64,000 nt of DNA from Zerene cesonia (GCF_012273895.1 NC_052105.1:4812716-4876715), one strand, 5' to 3'; positions 1 through 14,581 are shown, counted from the first letter of the stretch. Notes: a model not told the origin generated them from the sequence alone. Numbers and translations are program-made.

Positions 1-3000
1 CTCCGAATATTTTTATGTTTTTTCCCGTACTAAATTTTCAACTGAGCTTTTTAGCCGAGCGAAACTTAATCAGTATTTATTATTATCATTGCGCTTTTCA
101 GGTTAATTACCGAGAAGCTGAGTATCGTTATTTGCTTTCTGTTTGATTCGAGATTAGTTTAAACATATGCACCATGTAATCGTGTAATCATCCATACAGT
201 GGAATAAAGTAAGATACCTATACAAAAGGAATTGGGAACCTCAACCTATAGTAACAACCAGCTTAAGTCTCCTATTGGGTTTAGTTTGTTAGTATACTAT
301 GTAAAGTATACATTGAACTGAACTATAACATATTACTCAGATTATACTGATTGACTTACTGACATACTGGCATGCAGACAGATGACGTGCGCATCCACTA
401 AGAAAGGATACTGTTACATTCTACCCACAAGCGGATAAATTAGGGGATGAAAGTTTGTATAATGAAAATTTATTAAGATCGCGCGGGCGAAGCTGCGGGC
501 AACAGCGAGATTGAGTTGGTAATCATCTGTTGGTTTTGCCCTGTATTATAAATTGTTTTTCGTTATAACCAATCTCTTTTTGCTCAAAAATGCTTGAAAG
601 GTAGGTTTTTGTTCGACATGTCATCTAATATTTTTAGTACACGATAATGTTGTTGACAAATATGAACATAATGCGTATGCCGATGGGATAATACGTTTAA
701 TACGTTTTATTGAAACCTTACTCGTAATCTTGTTTTTATCCATGCTATTAAACATTCTTAAAGACGTTTTGTAGGGCGAAGGAGCTATGTTGGTCATAAG
801 CTCATGCGATTATAATTTAGCATGCTATTTTTCACAAATGAGGGCAATATTGGGTGATTTTTAAAATTACTTATGGTTAGGGAAATTTAATGGTATTCCG
901 TTGGTATTGCTGTTCTTTTTTGTGGATAAGTAGAAAATAGTTTTTAATATCTATACTTATATCATAACGCTGAAGAGTTTGTTTGTTTGAATGCACTAAT
1001 CTCAGGAACTACGGGTCTGATTTGAAAAATTATTTCAGTGTTAGATAGCCCGTTTATTTAGGAAGGCTAAAGGCTATGTATATACCACGGGAGAAGCCGA
1101 GGCGGACCGCTTATCTAAGAATATACGTTTAGCATTGTATTAATTTTTCAAGAAACTTGCTAGTGCATAAATTAAATATTGCGTGTTATTTCAATACTTA
1201 CATATTACTATTGCGCTCCCTTTTCCTCTCTTTTCATTGTGCCTTTACGGTGGAATTTCGGAATAAAAACCTTTTCGATCCCTCCTTGATCTTTCGATCA
1301 TCTTTTCACGATATCTTAAACTACCTCTGTACCAAATTTTCGAAATCAATGTGATAATTTTGACGTTAAGATGAGATAGATAGACAGATAGACTATAGCG
1401 ATTATATACCAGCCCTGATCACGACTAGTATTTCTCAATCAGCCACGTAATGAAAGAGACGCAATACGGTAATCTGAATCATTATTATACATATGCAAAA
1501 TGTTAATATATACAATTTTATAATAAAAAATTCATCATAAATATCACAAATATCACGTTATGGTTTCGTTGTACCGGCAAAGAAAAGATCGTTGACCCAA
1601 TTCCACAGTCTAAAGTTTGGTAAGAATCGTCGCGTGTTGGACTGCCATTATATAGAGCTAGCTTAATATAAAATTTACAGTTCGATGTCTATCAAAGTAA
1701 CATTTATCGTATGGATTTTTCTTAGAACACGTATTGGTGTTGTCATTTTTATAAACAACGTGTTAAAAAATTAATGGGATTTTGTGTTACAAGTTTGAAT
1801 TGAAATGATAAAAATCAGTGTTAATTAACTAGTTAGATTTGTTTGATGTTACTATAAATATTTATTGTTTAAGTTTCCTTGTACGGCAATATGACAGGAC
1901 TCAATAAAATAGTTAAAGTAACAAAGGTACGTACTGCTATACTTCAGAATATTTACACGAATATTAGACTATCGATCATCAGTTGATAACATACACAGAA
2001 CCTCATATCGTAGACTTAAGGTACTCAGTCGCCGTAGGCTCCGAACGCTTGGGTTTTTTAAGGTACAGATTGTAATATTCCTCGAAACAAAGCGAGAAAT
2101 TATAATTATAAATCTTTAAAATTCGTATTTTCAACTGACTTAAAAAGAGGAGAAAGTTATCAATTTGATTATACTTTTTTGTGTTTGTTACCTCATATCT
2201 TCTTATTGGGTGGACCGATTTTTATGATTAATGTTTTATTTGAAAGCTGGCGCCTGACATGTGATCTCATTTAAATTTAGCCAAGTAATTAGAAGGCGGT
2301 TAGTTTTTTGTTAAAACGAATAAGGTAGATTTATAATTATTGTGTTAATTGTATGAATCAAAGCTTACGTAATAAAATATATGTGATTTCTTCTATGTAC
2401 AATTATTTTGATATTTGCTTTGTATTTTTAAAATTTAATTGTATCAGGTACCGCCAATATCTATATTTTTGCGATTTCATAAGTTGTTTGTATCAGCAAC
2501 AACGTGAAAACGAATCGGCAACACAAAGAAAAGGTTGCTTGACATTCACAAACTTTTCTCGAACTTTTGTTTATTGGTTTTGATGTAATATTTTTTTGGT
2601 TTACAAGAATTTTATTACGTAAAATGAGTTCCTACCGAAAGAATTTCTATTTGATAATAATATACGTTAATGTACCTCATACGTTACACACGTACATACT
2701 ATTTTAGTTCAGTTTGTTTCGTAAATAGTAAAATGGTTTCACTTAAATAATATAATATGTAACTGCTACTCAAAATTTTACTACACCACAATATGTACGT
2801 ACATATATAATTATTGAGGGCATTGTTATTCCTTACAGCTTCAGTGTAAAACTACAGATATTCTTAGACAGTTTCATGGACCCAGAAGTTTCAATAATTG
2901 CAGAAAATTAACATCAGTTGATCACTGCTTGCTTTGCTTCACATGTGCATATATTCGTCCAATTCTAACTAATATTGAAATTATCCAACCTATACTTTAG

Positions 3001-5291
3001 CTAGTCCTTAATTCTTGCGACTGAGCATATCCCATCTTTAAGATCGTTAAATAAAATCAATTAGACATTCTTGAATGCCTTACAACCACCGCATAAGTTT
3101 CATATTTTATTTGCGTAAGTATGACCTTGTATCCTATTTTCGTACGAAATTGAATTGTTTATAGATACGTTGAAACGCATGCACGCTTCATCTATTTTCT
3201 TCGTATTGTTTGTTAAAACTATATTAAGAAAGATCAAAATTTCCTTATTATATTTGCCATCTTATCATTGAGATTTTTACCATTGCTCTTTTACAATACA
3301 CGCTATAAATCTTCAGATTGCGTTATGATTTCAATTAAACGTGCACAAACGACTATGTATATCAATATTTAATATCTATCTTTGTACTTTAGTTTATTAT
3401 ATCACAAATAGACGTGCTACCGATCTTATATTACTAGAAATTTTATGTTATTAAGTCATTAAGTGTTTAGAAACACACTAGAAATAAACATCAAAACATC
3501 CTCATACGACACTCAATGTATTGTGGATGTATAAAAAACCATAACCACCTCTACGGTGGTTATTGGGCCCGACCTAATTACATTTAAAAACCATTCATTA
3601 TTTTAATTATTCCAGCAATTTCCAGAACTTAAAATATTCATAAATAATGTTAATACAAATGCAATAAGTTAATATCCTACTTTAAGCTTTTCTAAGACGT
3701 TAAACATTTGAAACTTACGCTTTCATCTTTATAAGCTGAGTCTCTAGATATAGGGACAAAAACACGTTCTCAAAGCGGACTTTTAGCATAATAGCTTTGT
3801 CGTTGTTTTATGATACTCAGTGTTGGTACCTCTCAGTATAAATATTTCGCCAATTTTTATTTATACAGCTTGCTTTGTGCCGGCCGTATTTACATACCAC
3901 TCTAGCGATCGCGTCTCCTTTGTTGTTTATGGGATATGACACACAATATACGCTTTCCATTCATTTTGACAATTTGTTTTCTCAATATATTGCATTTACG
4001 TCACTAAAGCAGCATTTAAACAACATAAAGATAAAGGAACATCATTCAAAAAGCAATTTATTTGCCATTTATACCGTAGTATGTATGCATATCATTATAC
4101 AAAGAATTGATTATTTTCTTGAATTGGAGCTATTTTGTGGTGTACGTGTAGTTGTGTTAATATAATGAACCTTCGTTTAAAAATACTTTAAATTTTTACA
4201 CGATGGTATGGAAATTTGAATGGATCGATCTTAATAGGCTATTCTGGTATATTACGTGTATCACGCAATAATATACACTTACATTTTGGGCTAGTTTTGA
4301 GTACAAATAAACTTTGACTTACAGTTTGTTATTTACATTTGTCGGCTATATTATTATATAAATATATAAATTATGTCATTTAAAAAGATAACTTACACGC
4401 ATTTATTTCTTTTTTATGACTCATACACCACATTTTATACACTTAAAACAATTTAATTTACAATTGGAATGTTCTATTTAAATTGAATTACTTATAATAC
4501 GATATTATTTGTATTAAAATCTTTAATACATCATAATTATCCATTAGCATAAACATACAGATCAAGAGCGAGATAACAAAGAACGCTCAATTATACGCCA
4601 GTATTTTCATAATAAAATAATAAAAATATTCAAACGCTGCGACTTTCAATGACTGAATACATTTTAGTGCCTAAATTTTCAGTAATTAATGGAAGTATTC
4701 CGTGATGTTTACAAAAATATGGGTCGTTATTATTCACTATCTGAACAACTTTATATAAAACACAGTTTCAGTGTTTTAAACAGTTACAATGGGTTGCTCT
4801 AAGTGCTTTTCATATTCCATTCAATATTATGTATAATTCTTGAGCGACAATTTTTATCAGCTTTATGCTTTACGAGTATTTTGCATTCAATTTCTTTGAA
4901 TTTTTTCTGTTATAACATTAATACCATTCAAAATTATTAAAATAGAAATATGGCACTATTCGTATATTATTAAGTTCAATAAATTATGGTAAAAATATTA
5001 GTGTGAGGGCGGGCGGGTTAAAGCGGTCGAAAAACTACGATTAAGAAATAAAATTGTATATTTATAAAGCACTTTACAGTCAGTTTTAATATGTAAGTGA
5101 AAAGTATAATGTACAACATGTTATATTATGTAATCTTGAAAAGAAAATACTTTTTTGATAAATAATAAACAAAATATATACATTCACTACGCAGTCTTCA
5201 GGTTGCTGTTAGAGTTTTTATTTATACCAAACTGAGACATTAAAAGGATAAAAGTTAAAGCCTTATTATAATTGTTTTATTCTTGTTTCAG
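1..5291. other. Noncoding, 5' intron or upstream region of unc-13
   Basis: Apart from the repeat near 1 kb, this AT-rich stretch shows no coding exon I can support. The short frames have no splice sites or recognisable peptides. The unc-13 exon at 5292 starts with two bases that finish a codon, so a coding exon must lie upstream. I looked for a start-codon exon ending in phase 1 before a GT donor and found no convincing one here, so the first exon is probably upstream of the window. Confidence 0.6.
955..1112 (+). repeat. Interspersed repeat fragment, lepidopteran type
   Basis: The stretch runs from 'atcataacgctgaagag' through 'ctcaggaactacgggtc' to 'ggcggaccgctt'. I recognise this wording as a dispersed repeat common in moth and butterfly genomes. 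It looks like a degenerate non-autonomous DNA transposon, perhaps Helitron-like, but no clean terminus is visible, so the class is uncertain. Confidence 0.5.
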
Positions 5292-5321
5292 TAAAAAAGG
5301 CGCGCTATGTTGGAATTCAAG
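5292..5321 (+). CDS. unc-13: unc-13 exon a (30-nt microexon, start of C2A domain)
   Basis: This very small exon is flanked by a pyrimidine-rich tract with AG and by a GTAAAT donor. It starts with two bases finishing a codon, then reads KKARYVGIQ, and its last base joins the next exon to give Ala. This is the first beta strand of the Munc13 C2A domain; the vertebrate equivalent also has a V-K-K-A-[RK]-[FY] start. C2A of long UNC-13/Munc13 isoforms dimerises or binds the RIM zinc finger and does not bind calcium. The preceding exon, with the initiator Met, was not found in the window. Confidence 0.85.
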
Positions 5322-5615
5322 GTAAATAAATGTCACTTTTCTTTTAATTATCAGATATTGACTAGCCTTCTATTTTAATTAATACATATAATGTTCTTTA
5401 CATTCATAAATGTCAGAGTTTATGTCCTTGTAAAATGTAAGCTTTGTAATACAAGAAGTTTTCTCTCCAACCTAAAAAAGATCTTTACTTCAAAAGAATG
5501 TCCGTCGTACAGAAGTAACAAATAAACTAGCTTTTTAACATGCACCATCTTAAGAACATAAGCTTAGTGATTTACAGCTTTCGACGTTTATAATAAGGTG
5601 TTTTTTTGTTTGTAG

Positions 5616-5718
5616 CTCCACAGTTCAACACATACGTGACACTCAAGCTGCAGAATGTCAAGTCGACGACGGTGACAGTGAAGGGTCCAACTCCATGCTG
5701 GGAGCAAGACTTCCTTTT
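5616..5718 (+). CDS. unc-13: unc-13 exon b (C2A domain)
   Basis: The acceptor TTTGTTTGTAG and donor GTGAGT bound a 103-nt exon. It reads APQFNTYVTLKLQ followed by NVKSTTVTVKG and PTPCWEQDFLF. The F-N-T-Y-V-T-L-K-x-Q-N-V-K-S-T-T core is diagnostic of the UNC-13/Munc13 C2A domain, and the W-E-Q-[DE]-F block that follows is equally conserved. The phase fits on both sides: two bases close the Ala codon and the last two open a Phe codon. An antisense open frame covers this exon but is a shadow. Confidence 0.95.
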
Positions 5719-7464
5719 GTGAGTGTTCCTATTGTTTTTCATATAGGCGCAAGTGCATGACATTTTGCACTTTATTTGTACAACTGTTGAATACTCTTTT
5801 AAATGTAGATGGAGAAATAAGTTTGGCCTTGACATCTGAAATTGACTCTCGTTTTATAGCGAAACTTAAGATTGAAATAAACAATTTGTAGCAGGAGATT
5901 ACATTAAATTGTAGCGTTTTGTTTGATTGAGGATAATTTACTGGAGAAATGAACTTTATATGGAGTGAAAAGAAAATTACAAAGGAGTTACTGAAGTTAA
6001 TGTTTTGCGTTCTAAAGTAATAATTATGTGTACTGAAGAAATGCCGTATAAGAAAACGAGAACAGTCTCTCACAACATCATCATCCCTAAAGTAGCTTTT
6101 ATTCAAAATTTATTATTTGTAAGAATAATTTTTGTTGAGTTTAATTATCTTGTAAATATACTTACTTTTTAAGACATTGAATTACCTGGGCTTCTCTCAG
6201 AATAAGTCCTAGTGATCTTTGACAGAGTTGACACGCCCTTCGTAAGATTACTGTTTGCTTCTTTCATATTTCCAATATGATTTTTCTTCGGATGTCTCAT
6301 GGTCTGAGATTAGGACAAGATGAATGAAGTAGGGCTGTGACAAATATTTTTGGTCGACGATTGCGTGCTCTGAAAGTTAATTATACTTATTCCGAGTTAA
6401 TAAATGATCCAGAAGGAGAAAAATAATGATTTTATCAAATACCTACTCGTGGGTGGGTATAAAAAACATAATATACTATGTATAATGCGTATGTAAGTCC
6501 AAGTTTACAAATTAGGGTACAAATGCAAAAATATTTTCACTAAAATATACATGAAGCAATAAGTGCTTTGGATACTTTTAATTCCACCCCTTTTATACTA
6601 CATCCCATTTACTTTTCACTTCGTCAGTTTCATCTAGAAAGATTTTTTACGTATTATATTTCTGTATGGAATTAATTATAGATGAAATACAATTATTAAT
6701 TTATATTTATATACTTTTTAAACGTAACACAATTAATAGGTTAAGCAACAAACGAGTTTAAGTTTCATGTGAGCGGAAAGTGATACGTCATCATTTTTTT
6801 ATCATTTATCAACTTTCAGCTTAGTTAATTATATGTATCTTAATCTCACTATTAATTAAAGAATTCTGAAAAAGGCCATATCGAAGGCGGTAAGGGAATG
6901 CTCTGGCGACATTGGCAGTATTACCGCATAGATAACTATTATCATATCAGTATTAATTTATACGAAATATTTTTTAGCTACAACTTTGACCGTTTATTTT
7001 ATTCTCTTAAAGATACCTCCGTCAATATAGATCTAACGTTTTAATAATGTATAAGTTAGTTTTAAATTATAAAAGCAAAGCGCATTATAAATTCTATGAA
7101 TTTTAATACACGTGCGATAGTTCGTGCAGTTTTGCTTGAAAACAACAAGTGCCTCTGAACAAGCTATTCATTCCCTGTCTTTTTCAAAAGAATAGCTTCC
7201 ATACAGCACAAGAACACTCCATAGTGTACCTTTCCTGGTATCAGGTCAATTAGTCTGCTTTCACAGGGGGACATTTTTGTCATCATTACATTTGAAATTA
7301 TACAGGCATTAGCTTGTATAATTTCATGAGCATGCGCGTATTTGTGAATAACATGTGATAATGGGATAAACACATTTTTTAAAGATCATCATAAAATTTA
7401 ATTTGTAATGCCGGTTTTCTCGCTATTTTTTTTTTCACTGTTTTGGGTAGTGGTATAGATAATG

Positions 7465-7531
7465 CGCAAATAAATTGAAAAATCAATTTATTTCCTCCAC
7501 GCTCGCCTGGTCTCGTACCCTCGTCTTATCG
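7465..7531 (-). repeat. tRNA-derived SINE fragment
   Basis: The block 'aaataaattgaaaaatcaa' plus 'ttatttcctccacgctcgc' matches, in the same orientation, part of the longer SINE at 29.9-30.2 kb (its box-B side and the first part of the body). Only about 65 bases remain, so it is a relic. Confidence 0.6.
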
Positions 7532-8130
7532 TTCTAGTTTAGTTCGACTATTCAGCATTTTAATTCTGCGCTGATTCAAATTTACTTTAAGCAAACTTTA
7601 GTAACTAATTGTAAATCTTTCATTTTCATTTTCAATTTACGAACAAATTAGGTTCCCAAATGATGATAAATGTCTTTCTTAATATAAAATCGATCACTTT
7701 CAGGTGATCAAATAGCAATTTCATGTAGTGAAGGGCCAAATAGCTTGTCATGTGATGTTTTGTTATGGAAATCATAACAAGTTGTGAATGAGAAAATATA
7801 ATAAAAATATGTTAGCGGAACACGATGAGTGGTCCATTGAATTTGATTTGTGAATATTATTTTTGATATTCGTGTACTATTTTATTGTCACACAGACTGA
7901 AAAAGCTGTATTGCTGCAAAAGTACGCTTAAGAAAAAAATATAAAATAATGGGTTCCATTAAATAAGGGTGTACATAAGAATATAAGGTAGCAGGTAATT
8001 TGTTTAAATAGGTAATACAGAGGTGACTAATCAGGACCTAAATACTGTACTTATACTTTTGGTGTTTTAGAAACTCTGAGCATAATTCGATCTTCAGAAA
8101 TCCCGTCCAATAGATGATTATGTATTTATT

Positions 8131-8262
8131 GAGAAAGTTTGAAAGAATAGAAAAAATAGAAAAAGATTCGAATCCTGCCTCGTGATCAAATTTTTTCTAT
8201 TCTTTCAAAATTTCTCATTTATAAAGCATTTCAATGCTATAAAACTAAAAATTAAATATGTA
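8131..8262 (+). repeat. Partial copy of the tRNA-like foldback repeat
   Basis: The arms 'gagaaagtttgaaagaatag' and 'ctattctttcaaaatttctc' are inverted repeats around a short remnant of a tRNA T-arm and acceptor end ('ttcgaatcctgcctcgtgat'). The 3' flank 'atttataaagcatttcaatg' is identical to that of the full foldback at 37.6-37.9 kb. Most of the tRNA-like body is missing, so this copy is an internally deleted member of the same family. Confidence 0.75.
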
Positions 8263-11200
8263 TTTATTGTTTATATTATTTCATGCCAATGGGGATTTCC
8301 TTTGAGCTAGAGCAAATAGTTTTATGATACTGTTTTCTGTCTATATTTTTGCTTGATTATGTTATTGTATAAAAAATTATTGAATTCTGAATGGGGACCC
8401 AAATATAACGTTAAATTATACAACGTACATAAATAAACGTTCCTAGTTCCTATACGAAAAATGTAATTTTTAGGTTTATGGTTTTATACAAAACATGCCC
8501 TAGATACTACATAGTACTCTTTACTCTTCCAGTTGCCACGCTTCTTTCTCATAGGCTATTAAGTGAATTATTACAAATGGCGATCTATTCTGTTTTCGTT
8601 TAATTTTTTTAATTTTGATGATTTCATTCAAATTTTGATAGTCTGAGAGAACCCCACGTAATTATATAATTTTATTATACCTTTATAAAGTTCTATTGAC
8701 GGTGATTTCTTTGATTTTGTATTATTTTTGTATCCTGTTGTGATGTTGTCAAACAATGTTACTCAATCAATAGTCAATGAAAGTTTTATAAAAAGGCTAT
8801 AAAAGAAATATATTTTATATGCAATGAATTACGAGAACATTCCATGTACCAATAACTGTACTTGAGAGTTTAGTTGCCACGTAATAACTTAGCAATAATC
8901 AGTTAATTGCGTCACCTTCTATAAAATATTATATCAGCGGGAAACAAGTTATCAAGGGGAAGCGAATAACGTTGTTTTTGCATTAATGAATGCACTTGTA
9001 AGCCCACGTGGGAGTGAAAATATACAAATAGAATCAAGCCTGCTTTTTATAACAAAGGTCGATCTCAACGCTTCTGCGAGTAATAAAAGAATCCTTCGCA
9101 AACGTTCTTTTACTATAAAAAGAATATTCTATTGCACTGAATGGAATACTAATCCGCATTTTAAAGAGAGTTTAGACAAGATTACTTTCTTTTATGAGAA
9201 TTCTATTGCATTTTGTGCTCACTGTGGTCTAAGTTTTTATTCTATGGTTTCGTTTTTGTACAAATTTGCCTTTTTTCTCAGGTATTATTGCAAAAGCATG
9301 TGACTGACTGATTTTTTCTAAATACGATTGTTACGGCGATGCGATGAATAAATAAGTAAATAATTATTTAATATTCTTGGAAATACCTTTGGAATATCTA
9401 AATAGAATATAAATAAAGTAAATAAAAAAGACAATATATTAATAAATTAACTTATTAAATGTACCAGTATTAGTTGAGAGAGACATCTATATCAATGAAT
9501 TCATGGTATTTTGTCGCTTGAAAACTACAGGACAGTTCTTTGGATGATTATGATATGTAAAGGTATGTTTAAAAATCACAAAGGTTATTGCCGACTCTTT
9601 TAATTAAACACATAAATGTTTAAAATAGTGATCGTAATAAAAATACAAATCGACGTAACACGACAAAATCAATTAAAACGTTCAACATTGTAATTAAGTT
9701 TTTAGCCGCTGATGAGAATTACAATCAAGTGCAACTTCAGATGAAAAATTTCCATTGCAAATTTTCTCTGACGATTCATATAGAAATGTGGGCCATTAAT
9801 GTTATAATGACGTACCAAGCCTTTTTGTTCCACACTGAATAGCTGCAATTAGGGAGCCGAGGTAGTCGGGGCTGAATCGTATAGTCTTAGGCTATAGTAG
9901 ATGTATGGAATAATCGGGTTTAACTATCTACTAGTTAAGCTGCGTTTAGAGTTATTATAACGCGAAGAGGAATAGAAAGCCTTTGTGATACATTTTGTTA
10001 AGACCTAGATTTTTTTTAGGTACATATAGTTGAAACTTTTATTTCAGACGTTATTTGTTTGTTCAATTATTTAAAATAAAAATTACATCTATTTATATAT
10101 AAAAAGAAAATCGTTTTAGTGGTGTAGCTTACAACGGAAGAGTGGCTAAAAGTATTTAAATCTCTTTGGTATGTTTGGTTTGTGTCTACTTGAGTAAGGA
10201 TATTGACAGTTAAATATTTGAAAACACGAAAAAATTTAACTCGAAAGGGGTCTTAGCGAGCAGCTTGTAATTTATAAAGCGGAAGGTCTATCATTTATTG
10301 TGAAATCTCTAAAACCGTTGGTCGAATAAATTTGAAATTCAGAAGGGACTCGTTATCCTTATTATATATGCACATGAATATTATAATTTTAAAAGAGAAA
10401 CGTATAGTTCTATGCCCGCTCTTCTCTGTAGACCTTTTTTAAACCTGCGTCTATAAATTTTCTCTATTTTGACAGTTCAAAGCACTTCTAAACGAAGCCA
10501 AGTTAAATAAATGAATGTTTGTCTTTGAAAATTTATGTCATATTTAAATAAACACCTGGACGAAGTCGCCCACTTAGTTATATTCACAAACCTTGTCAAT
10601 AAGCATTATTTATTATTAATGAGTCAAAATTGAGTGTACATAAAACTGTAGAAGTCTAGATATGGGTGGCTTTATGCGCTACCCTTTCTAACTTTGATGC
10701 TGAGTACGGTTGACTGTGCGGAAATAAAAATGGGTGAAATTTTGCTTGCGTTTCATATTATTTTCATTATAAGAGCTACTGTATAATTTAACAAATTGTT
10801 GAATGTAGAATGAAATTATTAGGTTATGTTTTTTGTTTCATAAGATAAATATGTATATAAAATAACGATGAACAATTTATGCATTTTCTAAATTAATGCT
10901 TTTATGTATAAAATGCACGTGTTCATATTTCCATTTAATACTTCTATTATTTAATGTTTGTCAATGATTACATTATTTATATAAAAAATAAAGAATCAGA
11001 GGTAAACTGATGATTGGAATGCAATGAAAATTGATACAGAAAGCGAACCAATACGGTTTCGAAGAAGTTCGAAGATTTGTTTCTTTTCTGAGGCTCGTAA
11101 CCAAAATCGAATGGCTTAGTATTTGTCTATCACGTGTCTGTTGCTATTCGCCTACTGTTTAAAAGATTTACTACGGTCGTGCTGGCACAGACCCCAATAA

Positions 11201-13929
11201 ATCTGTCTTTGCCAACAAGCTCGAATTATTTAACGTTTTTCCTATAAAATTTCCTATGAGGAAAGTTCAATAAGACACGGGTAACAAGATTGAAATTGAA
11301 GCCGTGGCAGGAAAAAGAGCAATATAATATTCGAATTGGATTTATGAATAAGTTTATAAATAAAATTAATTATATTATACATTCGAATATAAATGATAAA
11401 CGTACAAGTACCTAAGACATATAATTGATATACATACATGTGTTTAAGAGTTCCTAAATAGCTTCCTAATCTGAAATTTTTTATTCAAAATCACCGTTAT
11501 GCAATGCTTTTTATTCACTTTCAAATGTGAAAACATTATGGTTACAAATCTAATCAGTGCATGACCCATTTGGTGTCGGTTATATTCGAAGACCGTTTAC
11601 AATAATGACAAAAAAAGATCGAATTTCCCTTCTGTCTCTTATAAAGGAAAGATAACAGATGCTAGCTAATGTAATGGTTATGTATATACATGTGGTGTGT
11701 TTGTCAATGTACGACGTGGCTCCATTAACTTGATTTATACGAATGTAACGGAGTTTGATTGGCTTCAACCATCTTGAGCATTAGCTAGGCGCTTTTTGGT
11801 GATTGGCAATGTTTATAAGGATATATTTTAGCGTAACCATTTATACTGATTTCGGCTCACTGTATTGGTCTGTCTTTTCTGTAATTAGGGTAAAAAAAAC
11901 CTACAAACAACAACTTTTAGTAACTGGACGTGGAAGTTATATGACTAAACGAATAATCATAATTAATTTTCCATTATTTCAATATATCTTCGGTGTTTGG
12001 GGACATCGCTTTTCTACAACTTTACTCTTTACCCTTTTCAACATATTACAATAATTTTTAAACGTACTGTTAAACATTAAGCAATAATTGTAGAGTTATT
12101 TACTGTATACGACGGGCGTGTTAGGTTACCTGTGAAATACACAAGCCGAACGACCGAAGCAAGCGTGCCGCGGCAGCAACCGACGAGTCCCAGAATCGAT
12201 CATTATTTCCCACTCTAAGCAATCTAAATGGACCAAAATAAACCTCAGTATATATACTCAATAACATACTCTATATTGTAGCTTTTAAAACGATAGTAAC
12301 AATATTTTTTCACTACTAAACTAGTTTTAACTAGGCAAAACCCGTTGAAACCGGAAAACAGGCTAAAGCTGTAACTTACATACTTTCCTATATTTAACAT
12401 GACAGGAAATGCAATACATTTAATTCATAATTCATAATTCATTATCTATGCAACGCGTGGCTTCATTTTATATCTGTTGATATCAGTTTGTTAATGAAAA
12501 TTGGCTGTACAACAAAAATATCGAACCTCCCAGTAGATAACACATCGATCTCATGATAGCTGATAAGACTATTCTACTATATTTTGCGTTTATTTGAAAA
12601 CTATAGCGATAAAACAGAATGTTTACATTAGATAAATAGTTAATATTGTTAATGTGATCAAATTGTTGCAATTAAGGCAATTATAAATCCCCATATAGGA
12701 TTCTGTTATACGATAATGTGTGGACACGTAAAAAGTAATATTTTCGAAGTTTATATCATACTTATTTAACTTACTAGTTACTACTATAGTAGTAAGGAAT
12801 TTAGCCATATAACAGATTGATATTTACGTTTTAAGTTGTTAGTATAAAAAAAGTTATTGGATTAATTTCATTACCAATGATATTTAGATAAATAATATGT
12901 CATTAGTCTTATAAAACGTGTAAAAGTAAGTGACGATACAAATTATCAAAACATTGTACACATTAACAAGTTTATATACCTACAGTCTACACCAACCTAC
13001 ATATACTTTCCCGAATCGTTTACAACGGAGATCGGCAGATTCAATTGGCAACACTACGGAGCGTTGCCGTGGTTCAATACTAAATGTATCCCAATATCAG
13101 TATCGTATGTTATGCGAATCGAGAAAACCCGCCCGAAATCGAGTGGGTTTACGATACCCTAATATATTCAACATTTTATTGGCCATTTACGCGAAATGTG
13201 TTGTACCGAGATTTTTCAACTTTCTAATTAAATTGTAAATTCTATTCATTTCGATTCAATCTTAAATAGGTTCGTGTAAATTGTTGACAGCGATCCGGGT
13301 AAAATAAGATTGATTGTTTTAGCTTTGGGAATGCCTACGAAAATGTTCAATATACTGAAGCAGCGCTCATTTAAATGTAATTACGCGGTACTTTTCCGGC
13401 CTAGGCGGATCGTTCGATCTATTAGATTAAGCTTGCGATCAAGTTATTAAGGGTCTGTTAGATATCTGAATATTGTAAATTAAGAGTAATTTGTGGTTTT
13501 CTGCTTTGTATATGGGGTTTTGTTTAGGAAAACTTATCCAAAATTGATCATCTAATATAGTACAAACATATTGTATTATCTATATTATGCAATCTTTTCG
13601 CTACTTATTATAAAAGTCACTATAACTGTATGATGAATTATTAAAGATAACAGGGTGTATTAAAATCTTAACTACGATAACTGTGAAGTCATATTCAATA
13701 TCCATTACGTGTATTGTTAAATGCATATTTTTGATTACTTGTGCCGTGCGGTTTCTCCCTGATAGTCTATCGCCTCCATAAATAGAATACCTAGCACAGG
13801 AATGAAATCAAATCGGAAAAGTTCCTGAGATTATCGTTTAAAAACTAACAAACTTTTTATCTTTAAATATTTTATTACGTAAGTAAATAAGTAATATACA
13901 TAATTTTAAAGTGTTAATTTATTTTTTAG

Positions 13930-14044
13930 TGAAATAAACGACATCAACCTGGGCCTCCTGATAGAAGTGTGGAACAAAGGTGTCATTTGGGACCGCGCAC
14001 TTGGCTATCACTACCTTCCGCTTACATCAGTTGCTTATGACGAG
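13930..14044 (+). CDS. unc-13: unc-13 exon c (C2A domain)
   Basis: Acceptor TTTTTTAG, donor GTAAGA, 115 nt. The first base closes the Phe codon. The exon then reads EINDINLGLLIEVWNKG, VIWDRALGYHYLPL and TSVAYDE, ending in phase 0. L-x-[IV]-E-V-W-N-K-G-x-[IL]-W-D is the central signature of the Munc13 C2A domain and leaves no doubt about the family. Confidence 0.95.
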
Positions 14045-14130
14045 GTAAGAATTTGTTATATCCTAATAATATATAGAATAAAATAATAAAATAAGTTTGG
14101 CCCTTGGCGACAACGTAAGTAAGACTTACA

Positions 14131-14246
14131 GAAGATATTGATGTGTGAAAAGCGTTTGTGTGAAAGAAATTTTAAAACGTAAGAGAAGAAATTGATGTGA
14201 GTGAGTGTGTGAGCTCTTATGTGTGAAAGAAATTTTAAAACATAAG
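14131..14246 (+). repeat. Short tandem duplication in intron
   Basis: Two adjacent units of about 60 bases each contain 'gaag-a-attgatgtg' followed by 'tgtgaaagaaattttaaaac' and 'taag'. This is a simple local duplication with some divergence and no coding content. Confidence 0.7.
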
Positions 14247-14581
14247 GTTCCGTGTTAAATAATTAGTTGTGTACATTAGAAACTTTAATCTAATGTCCCA
14301 CTGATATATTTCTGTTATCTTTCGATAGTATGTATATGTCATATTATCAAAGATAGTATCGAAGCATTAATGTAACACAGACATGACAAACTGTGATTAC
14401 ATTTTATTGAAATTACTTTTTATCGAAAAGAATATTAGAAAAAGTGACTGTCTATATTTAAAAGGCAATCTCTCAATTAATGTTTCAATTGCATGAGTGT
14501 TTTTTAAACAATATCTTTCTTAATTTAACCATTTGAATTCACTAGACAAAATACACAGCTTATTTATCATCAGTCTATACA

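Larger units (their letters stand above)
5719..13929 (+). other. unc-13 intron (8.2 kb)
   Basis: This intron starts with GTGAGT and ends with TTTTTTAG. It is AT-rich and contains SINE and foldback fragments near 7.5 and 8.1 kb. A slightly GC-richer patch near 12.1 kb and another near 13.0-13.2 kb show no exon structure I can defend. No other gene is visible. Confidence 0.7.

Noticed and set aside
1880..1928. Short frame MTGLNKIVKVTK before GTACGT as first unc-13 exon
   Set aside because: It ends in phase 0, whereas the exon at 5292 needs one base from its predecessor.
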